Source: Rhizomys pruinosus
Taxonomy: Eukaryota > Chordata > Mammalia > Rodentia > Spalacidae
Length of the DNA stretch: 64,000 nt
Direction: 5' to 3'
Assembly (NCBI GenBank): GCA_009823505.1
Contig: VZQC01007114.1
Coordinates: 828,897-892,896 of the forward strand
Made by a program: the position numbers and the translations under genes. The notes under the pieces were generated by a model. It was not told the origin of the DNA. It saw nothing but the letters and a program-made list of their open reading frames with translations, and did no database searches. Positions 19,993 to 32,262 of this stretch are shown piece after piece (position 1 is the first letter of the stretch; every line of letters starts with the position of its first letter).

Positions 19993-21244
19993 TCTCTGTG
20001 CTTTGAGCAGCTGTGTTCTATTTAATACATACTTCAGTTATTGATTACAGATTTGGCACAGTTCCCTATAAATGTTCTGAAAAATGAAATAGATTTAAAT
20101 CATTTGCTTGTTTTTTTTTTTAACTGAAAAAAGAACTCAGATGAGATGCTGATGGACTAGCCCCTACACACATGTGCTTCAGGGCCAAGTTCATCTCTGT
20201 AGACAAGGAAATGAATTTATCAGCTGCCTACAACATGGCCGATGGCTCAGGACAAAATCGCAGCTGCTTCCCTCTTTGGTGAGTGGACTCTTTCCATCTG
20301 GAGCCTTAGAGACCCTCCACAGTGATGATCTGAAAAAGTCACAGTTGTATGTGAAGCCTGGCAGGAGGGTACAGAGGTTGAGGGAAACAACAGCCACCCA
20401 CAGCTTTGTTTTTCCATAGGGCCTGGTTGCAATACTGCTGTCTTCAACACAGGAGAGTGCTCTGGGTTGGCTGGATCATGTATAATCACTGCTTGGGTAG
20501 AAGTATTGCTGGAGATCTGTTCCTGAGGCTGATTTGAAAATGATTCACGTGACTCCTTGCAGACTGTATTGGCGGGGTCTCAGAAAGGTAGCTAGCTTGT
20601 CCCAAGAGCAGTAAGCTAACAGTTGTTTGCAGTAAACCCATCCAAAGTGATGGTATGATATCTCCAATGTGTGTATGCTCAGCAAGCTATTTATATTTTT
20701 CTTTAAACTCTTCCTCTGAAATTTTTAGAGTATACTTAAAGCAAATCTTTATAGCATAAAGTTCATGTTGTAACCTGCAGGTGGGCATGGGGCTTCTCAA
20801 GAGATAGCTCTAGTTTGGAAAGCTATGGTTTACAACAGACAGAGCTTTTTGGTTTTTGAATCAATAAAGAATATACAATATTTCTGTCCACTCAAAATCA
20901 ATAAGCAGTTGAATTCCGTAGCATACTAGTTTTTGGTAGTAACTTTTTAATTTTAGTGATTTACAACATGTATGTTTTTTTAATATCCATTGCTACCATC
21001 TTTCTAATGAACATTTCTATGCGCTTACCTGTGTGCCAATCATGGAAAGAGACAATAGTTTATGTGGTTGATGTTAGCATGCTTGTGGAATTATCACAGT
21101 GTTGAGAGGAGGAGAATAAAAACTCAGCTCCTAAAGAGACTCAAAACTCTCCCGCCCTCCTGGCTTGTTTTGGAGAAGCTGTATCTAAGAAGGGTCACCT
21201 TTCCCTTATTCAAGGTACAAGACTTTCCTCAGGGGTCCTTAAGA
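19993..21244. other. Single-copy-like noncoding DNA
   Basis: About 1.25 kb without a recognisable repeat. An open frame of 81 codons (20174-20419) overlaps opposite-strand frames and shows no domain, so I do not call it a gene. Confidence 0.5.
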
Positions 21245-21615
21245 TTCTGTGTATGAGATGGTTAGTGTGTGGGTATAAGGTGTGTATGGTGTGTGCATGT
21301 GGCATGTTTGCGTTTATGTGTTGGACACATGGTGTCTTTTCTGTGTGTTTTGTGTGGGTGTGCTTGTACGTGGTACATTGTATATGTGATATGTTGTAAT
21401 TATAGGTTTGCATGTTATGTGTTCAGTTGTATGTCTGTTGTGTTGTGTGTGTTGTGATGTATATGTAGTATATATTGTATGCATGTGTGCTGCTGTGCAT
21501 GGCATGCATGTTGTTTGTGATACATACATGTGGTAGGCTGTATGTATGTGTGGTGTAATGTTTATATTTTGTATGTGTGTTCTGTGGTGTGTGTGTGTGT
21601 GTGTGTGTGTGTTGT
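21245..21615. repeat. TG-rich low-complexity tract
   Basis: Degenerate TG/TATG/GTGC repeats over about 370 bp with a pure (TG)n core near 21588-21612. It is the tail side of the following antisense B4 and creates long spurious Cys/Val or His/Thr frames. Confidence 0.93.
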
Positions 21616-21896
21616 ATGTAGCTGATAGTGTGTGCCAGAGACTGATATTGGGTTTTTCTTCCATCTCTTTCCATCTTGTTTTCTCCATCTTGTTTACTTT
21701 TGAGGCTGGTCTCTCACTGAACCTTGGGCTCATCCATTCTGCTAGGCTGACTGGCCAATCCTCTTCAGGGATCTTCCTGGCCTGCCTCTCTATTACTGGG
21801 GCTAAGGGGATATGCCACCATATCTGTGTTTTTACACGGGTCCTCATGCCTTTGTGTCAAGCCCTTTAGCAACTGAGCTATCCCTGCAGACTCTCC
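21616..21896 (-). mobile_element. B4 SINE (tRNA head plus B1)
   Basis: Antisense order of a B4: tail unit, B1-like part ('gctggtctctcactgaacct', 'attctgctaggctgactggc', 'gggatcttcctggcctgcct'), then the tRNA-like head ('agccctttagcaactgagct'). Confidence 0.85.
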
Positions 21897-22594
21897 TTAG
21901 GGACATTGTATCTTTGGAAGCTAGGCATGCAGTTGAGAAGTGAAATACCAATTGTTTTTTTTTTTTTTCTGGAAGAAGACAGGGATAAGGGACCATGCCC
22001 AGCTTTTACCCTAACTCCACTTTGCATCTTCTCTTTAGCTTATATTTGAGAAATGTTCCCTGAATCACCAGTCAGACAGTTCTTTGGGTACAGGAGATTG
22101 GCTTCTTATGATTTCATTATATGATGTTCTGTGCACCCGTCTATACACTGACTGGCTGCTAGTGCAACTTCTATAAGTTATTCTTTTCAGTTCAAGTGAG
22201 AATTAAGATAACAATATTGAGGGGGAAGAAAAGAAACTTCACTGAAGGCAGTTGAGTCCCTAAGCCTGGAAAACCTGGATAATTTACAAAATGTAAAGCA
22301 AAGATTTTAGCCTTTTCTGAAACAGAAACATGGCTTGTTGAGATAACATCAACAATTTGCTTTTAATGCTTCTTAATTTACGCCTTGCCTCTGAACCCCG
22401 TTCAACTTACAACAATTAGAGCCATACTTTGATTTGCTTTGCAATGTGAACTTTGCAATAGCAGTATGTATCCATTATGGATTCTCAGAGAGCCTTTCAG
22501 TGGGTTCAGCCCGAGGCTGCCCTCCCCTTTCACACTCTCCCCTTCCTGTGTCAGGCGGGCCTATTAGTCAGGGATTTTATTTTACCACCTCAAA

Positions 22595-22608
22595 ATTGCT
22601 AAGGCAAC
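22595..22608. promoter_or_regulatory. RFX X-box-like motif
   Basis: 'attgctaaggcaac' reads 'gttgccttagcaat' on the other strand. It fits GTNRCC-N(0-3)-RGYAAC with one mismatch. This is a sequence match only. Confidence 0.35.
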
Positions 22609-23581
22609 CTTGTCATTGTAATTTTCATGCCCTTTCTTTTTCTTTGTTCTTTATGACAGTGAGATCTTACCTCCACCGTCTTCTGCCATAGGTTAATAGC
22701 TTGGAACAAAGTTCAGTTAGAGCCTCTAACATACACAGAACGCATAGATGAAAAATAAGTAGGCAAGTGTGTTTTATTCATGTACTGATTTTTGAGTCTT
22801 CCCATGAGTGAAAATGAATTCGTGTATAAGACAAGGGCCCTCAAGCACGCATCCATGTGATTATCCACAGATCCAGGCTACACTGGTACTACTGTGTTGT
22901 TCTAGAAGGCAGTCATGTGACACTTGCAGTGCTCTGGGAAGTTCTTGCTCCAGCTTTCTTTCTCTTAATTGTGTTATCTAACTAGAATGTCAAAATCCAA
23001 GAAGAACCCTTGGTGATGTATAGAAATTTACAATTGAAACTCATCATTTTAAAGGTTTTCACACAAAAAGTGTTAGTTCATTTCCATCTACTGCATTAAT
23101 TCAATTAAAATCACCTTTGCTAATGGGTCAAAGCCATGGGTCACTGCTGATTATTTTTTTATTTTCTATTCAAGCTGCTGTCTGTTCAAGGTCATTCTAA
23201 AGCATGTGGAAGAGAGATTTTTTTTCCCAAGGAAACAAGTAGCAGTAGTGCAAATTTATCAGCTGGATTATTGGAAAATAAATATATTGACACCATTGAA
23301 CATTATCAACAATCCCATTACCATGGCTCCCTTCTCCTCTACTCAATGAGCTGTTAAAAGACACAATTTGTTGTACTATGCTGCTAACAAGAAATAAATA
23401 GCATGCAGCAGGTGCCACGCAGGAAGGCACTGAGTGTTATTGTACTAACTGTGCCTGACTAATTCTAGCCAAAACAACAATTCTGCATTCAATAAAGGAA
23501 AGAACAGAATCATTTCGCAGAGATCTGCTCCTGGTTGTTTGTCATGTCAGGGTTAGAGTTGGGACTAGAACCAAGTGAAAG

Positions 23582-23615
23582 ACATTTATAAGATACCCAC
23601 ATTTATAAGATACCC
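23582..23615. repeat. Perfect 17-bp tandem duplication
   Basis: 'acatttataagataccc' occurs twice head to tail. Confidence 0.97.
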
Positions 23616-23899
23616 CATGCAGAGAACTCTGTGCATCACACCAAATGGATGATAACCCTATGTGGGTGATTTAAAAGATTGGATAAGCACATAGTCCTTT
23701 GAACACACCTGTGGGATTTGTTGAGCTTCCATGAGCATATAGTGAATTTGTGTTCAACACAGTATTGTTGAAAGAACCATGTGACTGTCTTGTGATGAGC
23801 TGACACTCTATATCAGATTTGTGTAGATTAATAATAACATACAGCTCTTGAAAGACCCTACAAATTTAGGCAAAAAGATGAGGTTGACATGCATAGACA

Positions 23900-24135
23900 C
23901 ATGTACAACACACACACACACACTATATGCATAGGCACATAACCCAAAACACACATACACACAACACATACTACACACATACACAAAACACATACTACAC
24001 ACTTACACACAACACACAGACTACACACATACACAAACACACATATATACACATGCATACATACATACATACACACAACACACACTACACACCATATACA
24101 CAATGCAACACACACACAACACACCCACACAAACA
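23900..24135. repeat. CA-rich low-complexity tract
   Basis: Degenerate CACA/ACATAC repeats over about 235 bp. It yields spurious Thr/His or Cys/Val frames on both strands. Confidence 0.95.
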
Positions 24136-24152
24136 AGAACAAAGCTGCAGTT

Positions 24153-24230
24153 ACAGGCTGGGGAGACAACGCAGTGGGGAAAGCACTTGCTGTGCCAATG
24201 TGAAGGCAGAGTTCGGACCCCAGACACTGG
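24153..24230 (+). mobile_element. tRNA-like SINE head fragment (B4/B2 type)
   Basis: 'ggctggggagacaacgcagt', 'aagcacttgctgtgccaatg' and 'gagttcggaccccag' fit a B4-type head. No B1 part follows. Confidence 0.6.
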
Positions 24231-24571
24231 TGAGGAGGGTTCTCACTGGGACTCAGGCTTTATCTAGAGTTTGGAGGGGGGCAACAATATCAGGTGTTGG
24301 CCTAATAGATAAGTAACAGGTAAGTGGTTAGAGCCTCAGTGAAGAAGCCCACATTCAGGAGTGATTCTGGAACTCCAACACGACTATGCGCACCAGATTT
24401 GCTGAGAGGGGCCCAGAGACAGGAACGCCCTGAACAGGAGCCCTGCAGGCGGCTTTTCTGGAAAGAAAAGTTACCTTATTAAAAATTCATTTTACATTTG
24501 TTCTCATATTTCTAGATTTGTTCTGATGCGAAGAAGAATTTTGTCAAGGCAATGAGCACATCAGAAACCAT

Positions 24572-24572
<1 letters not shown>
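24231..24572. other. Unassigned noncoding DNA
   Basis: No recognisable element. Confidence 0.5.

Positions 24573-24600
<28 letters not shown>
24573..24600. repeat. T28 homopolymer
   Basis: 28 consecutive T. It could be the A-tail of an antisense retrocopy, but no AATAAA (TTTATT on this strand) lies next to it. Confidence 0.97.
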
Positions 24601-24605
<5 letters not shown>

Positions 24606-25096
24606 GCAATAAACCTAAGGAACGTTTCCATAAAAACCCAATTAGTTAACATCTGAGTTCAGGTTTTGTACAACCTGGAGTCCCCAAGTCCAGTTGAAGA
24701 GGTTTGCTTACACAAACACGGTCAAATAAAAAGAAAAGAGAAAATAAATCCAGTCCATTTTTGTTGTGAGCTCACAATTCATCCCCCCTCCTTGGCCCTT
24801 ACAATCTTACATGCCAGTGTCTTCTGCTAGAGTCCCTGGGATTTGGAGTGGAGGGTAAAAGAAAGTGAGAGAAGAAGATCCATTTTTTTTTCTGAGGTGG
24901 CATGTTACACTCTTGGGACTGTCCAAGTTCTGTTTGCAATGGACTGGTGGCTCCCTTAGCAGTCTCCTTTTAATTCTAGTAATAAAGCACAAATAATAAC
25001 AAATATTAAAGATTATAACGAGTTACTCTATGGGCACAGACATGTATGCTTGTATAGTATTTTGTTTGGGGCATTATAATTCTTTGATAAAGGGTC
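24601..25096. other. Unassigned noncoding DNA beside a T-run
   Basis: Could be an antisense retroposed sequence ending at the T28 run. I do not recognise a parent gene or repeat family. Confidence 0.35.
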
Positions 25097-25110
25097 GCCA
25101 ATAGCTTTCT

Positions 25111-25255
25111 TTTGGGGGGGGTCTTTTTGAAACCCTGTAGCCCCAGCTGTCCTGGAACTCACTCTGTAGACCAGGCTGGCCTTGAATTCACAAAGATCTG
25201 CCTGCCTCTGCCTCCCAAGTGCTAGGATTAAAGGTGTGCGCCACCACACCTGGCT
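25111..25255 (-). mobile_element. B1 SINE with perfect TSD
   Basis: Antisense B1, with the 14-bp TSD 'gccaatagctttct' at 25097-25110 and 25256-25269. The tail has become a short T/G run. Confidence 0.96.
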
Positions 25256-25269
25256 GCCAATAGCTTTCT

Positions 25270-26954
25270 AATGTGGTCAGTAGAGTCTCCTGACATAAGG
25301 AGGCATCAAGGCTACAGTGTCAGCTGTGTGTCATACCCTGACAGGGAGCTGCCCATATATTGAATTGGGATTTTTTTTCCTTTCTGGGTGTACATTTATC
25401 AGGCTGCCACTGCTGCACTATATCTTCTTTGACATGTAGACATGTAACACAAGAAGTCGGTAGTAAAGCTTCAGAGACCCTTTCTTTCCAGTGGTTTGTA
25501 TAGTGCTCTCTGACACCATGAAGATCAGCTGTTGATTTGCAGTGCAGGGTCTCAGCTTAATCTTCATGCTCTTATAATGCTGCATCTTCAGCAATAGGAT
25601 CTTACTGTCCATTTCTTGTGTGCACCCAAAGTTAGAGGCAAAGGGCCTTTGCTTTGGGGGCCTTTAAAGCCTCCCTCGCTAACAGCCCTTGGTAGGGCAG
25701 CCCAGAGCTGGCATTGAAGCCTTTATCTACCAATGCTTTTAATTTAACTGAAGGGCAAAATTGCATCCTAGAGGGAGGAGGCGAATTCCTCCCCCCTCTG
25801 TTTTTCTAATTGTCACCACAATCAGAAAAGCTTCTCTTGTGTCCCATACCCCTAAATCCAGATTTATAGTTTTCCAGAAGTCAGGAGATATCAAATACCT
25901 ATAAATGGGAACCCAGATGAAGGGGCTTACCACACCCTTTCAGACTGTGTCCTTCTGAACTGAATACTGCTGGTTCAAGGAAAAAGACCCCAGCATTTCC
26001 TGAGCCAAATTATCTTGTTATATGGGGAAAAAGTCAGAATTATCACTTGCATAATACAGAGAAACATGGAGAACAGTTGTGTCCATTTAAGCGAATTGAA
26101 AATTAACAACAATTCTGTATCCCTAATTAGGTTAAACTATTCTGGAGAGAGCCGTACATTTTAATCTTATACAGGAGGCTTTTAGTTAATGCCATGAGAC
26201 TTAGTAAAGTGTCCTGAGAGATTTGCCCCTAGTTATTATAATTTATGAAATATTCAATATTTATATCCATGTAGAGATCAACAGTTATTTTGAATATACC
26301 ACTATAAAGTATAAAATTTGAAATGTCCTTGCAAGTCTTGGGGCAATTTCTTGATGACCAAATCTGTTCCAGATATTCAGAGATGTTGTGCATGGTTTTG
26401 GCAAAAAGCCTGCCTGTTCACTTGAAAGATGTTTTATTTAGTGGTCAAATGTCTTACATATAAAACATAACTAAATGCCAAAATGAATAGCTCCCTGGAG
26501 CAGAAATAATCATTCCTTTTAGATAACTACTATCCTTGAGGATCAAGAACCCTATTGTGATTTAACAATCTTAGCATACATGGCCATTTATTTATCAGCA
26601 AGTAGAATACCAAAAACCTTGCCTCAGGTTTCAAAGGAGTTTACTTGTTACACTCAAGAAGAGGCCATATGTAGTTAGTAGAACATTGAAATGATAACTA
26701 TGTCATTCCATTAGTTATTTTTAATATAGACATTGTGTAGTATGATAGAAGTGGCAATAGTTTTTGTTGAAGTTAGTTCATCCCTTAACTGTTCTCATCT
26801 TTACAATGTCTTAAACCTTAGATGTGAAAAAATAGAGGTATATATTTCAAGGTATATCTGTGGCAATAACAATTATTTTGTTCTGTTTATTGACCAGTTA
26901 CTCAATTTTCATATAAACATTTGGTGTTAGAAAACACAAATAAGGGAAACCATA
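25270..26954. other. Single-copy-like noncoding DNA
   Basis: About 1.7 kb without recognisable repeats. The part at 26070-26330 is AT-rich with many ATTA/TAAT cores. It ends where antisense L1 ORF2 text begins. Confidence 0.45.
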
Positions 26955-27470
26955 TATCATTTGTTTCTATGACATTGTGTCACCTCATTAAGCATGAAAG
27001 CCTCCAGTTCCATCGATTTGCCTACAAAATTCAGGAAAACATCCCTTTTTGATGCTGCATAGTACTCTGTCATATAAATGCATCACATCTTCATTATCCA
27101 CACATCAGTTGAAGGACACATCAGCTGCTTCCAGCTCTTTGCTATTGTGAAAAAAGCAGCAGTAAACATGGCTGTGCACATATCTCTGCTCTAGGATGCA
27201 TCCTTTGGGTATATACCCAGGAGTAGTATAATTGAGTGAAATCGTAGGTTCATTTTTAGTATTTTAAGTGTTCTCCACACTGCTTTCCATAGGGGCTGTA
27301 TGAGTTTGCAATCCCACCAGCAATAAATAAGTGTTCCCCTTTCTCCACACCCTCTCCAACAATTACTGTCATTTGTTTTCTTGATCATAGCTAATCTTAC
27401 CAATGTAAGCTGAAACCTTAATGTGGTTTTGATTTGCATTTCCTTAATTACTAAGGAAGTTGAACAGCTT

Positions 27471-27728
27471 AAAAAAATTTTTTTTTATTAATTTTTTTTT
27501 ATTTATTTCCGTATGTGTATGAATGTATTGTCTGCATGCAAGCCTGTGCACCCGTGTCGTGCAATGCCGCGGTGGTCAGAAGAGGGTCTCGGATTCCCCT
27601 GGAACTGGAGTTCTCCTGGAACTGGAGTTAAAGACGGCTCTCAACTGCCATGTGGGCACTGGGGATCAAACCCGGGTCCTCTGCAAGAGCAGTTGGTGCT
27701 CTTAACCGCTAGGCCATCTCTCCAGCCT
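27471..27728 (-). mobile_element. Young B3-like SINE inside L1, with 17-bp duplication
   Basis: Antisense. The duplication lies at 27595-27628 ('tcccctggaactggagt' and 'tctcctggaactggagt'). The TSD 'ggaagttgaacagctt' (27455-27470) and 'ggaagttgaacagttt' (27729-27744) is cut from L1 ORF2 sequence. Confidence 0.97.
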
Positions 27729-29123
27729 GGAAGTTGAACAGTTTTTAAGGTGTTTCTGACCCATCTTAATTTCTTCTGTTGAGAAGTCTCTGTTCAGATC
27801 TTTAGCCCATCTTTTAATTGGATCATTTGTTTTCTTGGACCTTTGTTCTTTGAATAGTTTATATATTCTGGATGTTAAACCTCTGTCAGATGTATCACTG
27901 GTGAAGATTTCCTCCCATTATGTGTGTTTTCTTCTCACTTCTTTGATTGTTTCTTTTGCTATAAAGAAGTTTTTTAGTTTAATAAGTTCCCACATGTTGA
28001 TTGTGGACCTTAGTTCCTACACAACTGCTGTCTGATTTAGAAAGTCTTTTCTTGCACCTATATGTTGTAGGCAGTAACCAACATATTCAGAGTTTCAAGT
28101 TTCACACTGAGCTCTGTAGTAGAGATGAAAATCTGGTATAGTAATTACCCCTGCATTACTCTTTTTTGCTCAGAGTTGCTTTGGCTATCCAAGGTCTTTT
28201 GTTTTTCCGTATGAATTTTAGAATGTTGTTTTTGCTACTTCTGTGAGAAAAATTGATGGAGATTTTGATTGGGATTGCATTGAATATGTATATTAATTTG
28301 GGAAGGATGGTCATTTTTACTATATTAATTCTTCCAATCCATGAACATGGGAGATCCTTCCATTTTCTTAAGTCTTCCTCAATCTCCTACTTCAAAGATT
28401 TAAAGTTTTCATTGTAAAGATCTTTAATATCTTTGGTCAAGTTTATTGATCTACTTTTTTTTGAGGCTATTGTAAATGGAAGGGTTTCCATGCATTCCTT
28501 CTCCAGTTGCTTGTTGTTGGCATGTAAGAAGGCTACTGATTTTTTAGATTAATTTTGTAATGTGAAACTTTACTGGAACTGTTAACCATTTCTAGGAGTT
28601 TTCTAATGGAATTTTGGGGATCTCAGGTATATCATGTCACTGCAAAAAGGGATAGTTTGACCTCCTCTTTTCTGATTAGTATTCCTTTAATCTTCTCTTG
28701 TCTTATTGCTCTAGCAAGAGTTTCAAGCATTATATTAAAAAGGAGGGGAGATAGTGGGCAAACTTCCCTGGTTCCTAACTTTAAGGGGAATACTTCTAGG
28801 TTTTCTCCATTTAAGGTGATGTTGGCTGTGGGTTTGTTGTATATAGCTTTAATTATGTTGAGGAATGTTTCCACCAGTCCAGTTCCCTCTAGGACTTTAA
28901 ATATAAAGCCATGTTTTATTTTACCAAAACCCTTATCTGCATTAATTGAGATGATCATGTGGTTTTTATCTTTGGGGTCATTTATATAATTTATGACATT
29001 AATTGATTTATGTATGTTGAACCATCCCTGAATTTGTGGAATAAAACCTACTTGATCATGGTGAATAACCTTTTTGTGATGTGTACCTGTATGAAATTTG
29101 CAAGGATTTTGTTGAGAATTTTT

Positions 29124-29274
29124 TTTTTTTGGTCTTTTCGAGACAGGGTCTCCCTGTAGCCCCAGCTGTCCTGGAACTCACTCTGTAGACCAGGCTGGCC
29201 TTGACCTCACAAAGATTCACCTGCCTCTGCCTCCCAAGTGTTAGGATTAAAGGCATGCGCCACTACGCCCGGCT
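29124..29274 (-). mobile_element. Young B1 SINE inside L1
   Basis: Antisense full-length B1. The 13-bp TSD 'gttgagaattttt' (29111-29123 and 29275-29287) derives from L1. Confidence 0.97.
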
Positions 29275-31503
29275 GTTGAGAATTTTTGCATCTATATTCA
29301 TTAAGGTTATGGGCCTATAGTTTTCTTTGTTACTTGTATCTTTTCCCGGTTTTGGTATTAAAAGTGATGCTGGCTTCATAGAAGGAATTTGGGAGGCTAA
29401 CTTCTGCTTCTATTCCTTTAAATAACTTAAGTAATATTGGTTGTAGGTCCTCTTTATCCATCTGGGCCTGGGCTTTTTTCAGTTGGGAGATTTTGTATTA
29501 CCGATTCAATATCTTCCTATGTTATGGGTCTGTTTAAACAGTTAACCTTTTCTTGGTCAAGCTTCGGTGAGTCCCATGATTTCAGATATTCATCCATTTC
29601 ATTTAGATTAACAAAGTTAGCAGAGTATAGATTTTTAAAATATTCCTGCATAATGCTTCAGATCTTTTTATTATCTGTTGTAATGTTTCCTCTTTTGGCT
29701 CTAATTTTTATTAATTTGGAGTTGTTCTTCCTTTCTTTTGGTTAGCTGGGCTAGGGGTCAGTCTATCTCTTACCTTTCAAAGAACCAGCTCTTAGATTCA
29801 TTGATTCTTTGTATTTGGGGGGGTTCTATTTCATAAATCTCTGCTCTAATTTTTGTTATATCTGCTTGTCTTTTAGGTTTGGGAGTCATTTGTTGTCTTT
29901 CAACTGTTTTGAGTTGCAACATTAAGTCATTTATTTGTGCTCTTTCTGTTTTTTTTTAAATATAGGCATTTAGAGCTATAAATTTCCCCCTTAGGATTGT
30001 TTTTAAAGTGTCTCAGGGGTTTTGTTGTGTTGCATCGTCGGTTTTGTTCAATTCTAGGAATACTTTTATTTCTTTCTTAATTTATCCCTTGACCCATTCA
30101 TTGTTCAGGAGTGTATTGTTTACTCTCCATGAGTTAATGTATTTAGTGGGGCATTTTTGGGTGTTGATATTAAGCTTTATTGAAGTATGATCTGATAAAC
30201 TACATAGAATTATTTGAATTTTTTTTTATCTGTTGAGATTTGTTCTATGTCCCAGTATGTGGTCGATTTTGGAGAAGGTTCCATGGGGTGCTAGATAGAA
30301 ACTATATTCTTTGGTGTTTGAGTGGAATACTAGGTAGATGTTTGTGAGGTCCATTTTTTGTATTGTATTGTTCAGTTCAGATGTGTCTCTGTTTATTCTT
30401 TGCTCGATTGACCTGTCTAATGGACACAGTGGGGTGTTGAAGTCTCCTACTACTGGTGTACTAGAGTCAATCTGTGCCTTAAAGTCCTATAAAACTGTGT
30501 TTATGAAGTTTGGTGTATATAAATTAATGATTGTGATATCTTCATGGTTAATTGTTCATTTGATAGGAATGAAATGACCCTCTTCATCTCTTCTGATTAG
30601 TTTTAGTTTGAAGTGTATTTTATCTGATATTAGAATAGCAACTTCTGCCTGTTTCTTAGTGTCATTTACTTGTATTATTTTTTCCATCCTTTCTCCTTGA
30701 GATAATGTCTGTATTTAAAGGGGAAATGAGTTTCTTGAAGACAACAAAAAGATGGGTTCTGTTTCTTAATCCATTCTGCCAGTCTATGTCTCTTAACTGG
30801 AGAATTCAGTCCATTGATATTTAAAGTTATTGTTGAGAGATTTATATTACTTCTGATCATTTTGGTTTCTGGTCCATTCTTGCCCTAAGTTTTTAGTTCC
30901 ATAATAATAATTTCATTTATTTTCTGTTGCTGGTTGGTTATAGTCATTTCTGACTATAACCCTCTGCTCTTTGTATTGCTTCAAATATTCTCTGAAGGGA
31001 GACTTTCTTGAGAATTCTTTCAGGTTATGTCATAGAAGAGTTTCCTTGCTCCTTCAATTATAATAGATATTTTAGCTGGATAAAGTATTCTGGATTGACA
31101 ACTATAGTCATTTAGAACTGGGAATACTGTATACCAAGCTCTTCTAGCTTTCATAGTCTGCAGTGAAGAATCAGCTGTAATTCTAATAGGGTTTCCCTTA
31201 TAAGTGACTTGTTTTTCTTTTGCCGCCCTCAGTATTCTCTCTTTGCTTTGAACATCTAGTGTTTTTACTATGATATGGCATGGGGAATTTCTTCTCTTGT
31301 TCTGTCTACTTGGTGTTCTTTTTGCTTCTTGTAATTTTATAGGTATCTGTTTCTTTAATTTGGGAAATTTTTCCTCTACAATTCTGCTTAAAATCTGAAC
31401 AACATCTTTATCCTGTGAATCTTCTTCCTCTTCTATTCCTATGATTCTTAAGTTTGGTCTTTTCATAGTATCCCACAGTTCCCAGTTATTCCATTCTTGC
31501 TTT

Positions 31504-31658
31504 TTTTTTTTTTTTTTTTTTCAAGACAAGGTCTCCCTGTAGCCCCAGCTGTCCTGGAACTCACTCTGTAGACCAGGCTGGCCTTAAACTCACAAAGATC
31601 AATCTGCCTCTGCCTCCCAAGTGCTAGGATTAAAGGCGTGCGCCACCACGCCCAACCT
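31504..31658 (-). mobile_element. Young B1 SINE inside L1 ORF1
   Basis: Antisense full-length B1. The 13-bp TSD 'ccattcttgcttt' (31491-31503 and 31659-31671) derives from ORF1. Confidence 0.97.
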
Positions 31659-31936
31659 CCATTCTTGCTTTAAAAATTTTTTTCATATTCTTTACTTGAT
31701 CGATCCAGTTCTTCCATGTTGTCTTCCGGTCTTGATATTCTGTTTTCTACTTCATCTATTCTGTTATTGGGACTTTCTCCCATCTTTTCTCAGTGGTTTG
31801 TGGAGTGTTGCTCTTCTTTTTTCATTTCAACTTGAATTTTCTTCAAAGTTTCTAGTATTTTGTAATTTGTAATTCCATCTTGCAGTTTATCATTGTCTTC
31901 TTTTTAATTTATCCTATCTTCTTTATCTTTCATTTA

Positions 31937-32107
31937 TTTATATATTAATTATTTAATTTTTTTGAGACAGTGTCTCCTTTTAGCCCCAGCTGGCCTGGAG
32001 CTCACTATGTAGACCAGGCTGGCCTTGAACTCACAGAGATCTGCCTGCCTCTGCCCCTATGTGTCATGAGTGCTGGGATTAAAGGCCTGCACTACCATGC
32101 TCAGCCT
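31937..32107 (-). mobile_element. B1 SINE inside L1 ORF1
   Basis: Antisense B1: 'tttgagacagtgtctccttt', 'ctatgtagaccaggctggcc'. The flanks 'ttctttatctttcattta' and 'ttctttagatttcatttt' form an imperfect TSD. Confidence 0.92.
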
Positions 32108-32262
32108 GGTTCTTTAGATTTCATTTTTTTAATTTCTTTAATCATGTTTATAATGGTTCTTTTAAGATTAATGTCTTGGGTTACATCTAAGGAGTCTTCA
32201 CTATAGGATTCTTCAGTAGGACTAGTAGTGTTTGGTGGAGGTTTATCATTTGGATTTTTCAT

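Larger units (their letters stand above)
21897..23899. other. Single-copy DNA, repeat-poor, candidate regulatory sequence
   Basis: About 2 kb without recognisable transposable elements. It includes an RFX X-box-like palindrome at 22595-22608 and a 17-bp perfect tandem duplication at 23582-23615. No coding pattern. Confidence 0.45.
26955..30860 (-). pseudogene. L1 ORF2 pseudogene (endonuclease and reverse transcriptase)
   Basis: In an intact L1 this encodes the endonuclease/reverse transcriptase for target-primed reverse transcription. The ATG is at 30860. The N-terminal endonuclease start is clear ('LNINGLNSPVKRHRL', 'FCCLQETHF'). The RT domain is seen at 28958-28632 ('[18 protein letters not shown]', '[10 protein letters not shown]'). 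The C-terminal Cys-rich region is at 27439-27191 ('CWRGCGERGTL'). The catalytic FADD box is broken: a one-base deletion after Phe-Ala shifts the frame near 28640. A B3-like SINE and a B1 also split it, and several other frameshifts occur. Confidence 0.93.
30944..32262 (-). pseudogene. L1 ORF1 pseudogene (RNA-binding chaperone)
   Basis: ORF1p binds L1 RNA as a trimer. The ATG at 32262 opens a short basic/acidic N-terminus ('MKNPNDKPPPNT'). The Lys/Glu-rich coiled-coil part lies at 31935-31672. The RRM and C-terminal domain are at 31500-31020 ('NNWELWDTMKRPNLRIIGIE', 'RILRAAKEKQVTYKG', 'RRAWYTVF'). A premature TGA (31022-31020) sits about 25 codons before the ancestral stop at 30944. Two B1 insertions interrupt the frame. 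Confidence 0.93.

Noticed and set aside
21314..21847. 177-codon minus-strand frame rich in His and Thr
   Set aside because: Arises from the CA/TG tract plus the antisense B4.
28606..28989. 127-codon plus-strand frame with hydrophobic segments
   Set aside because: It is the antisense of the L1 reverse transcriptase region.
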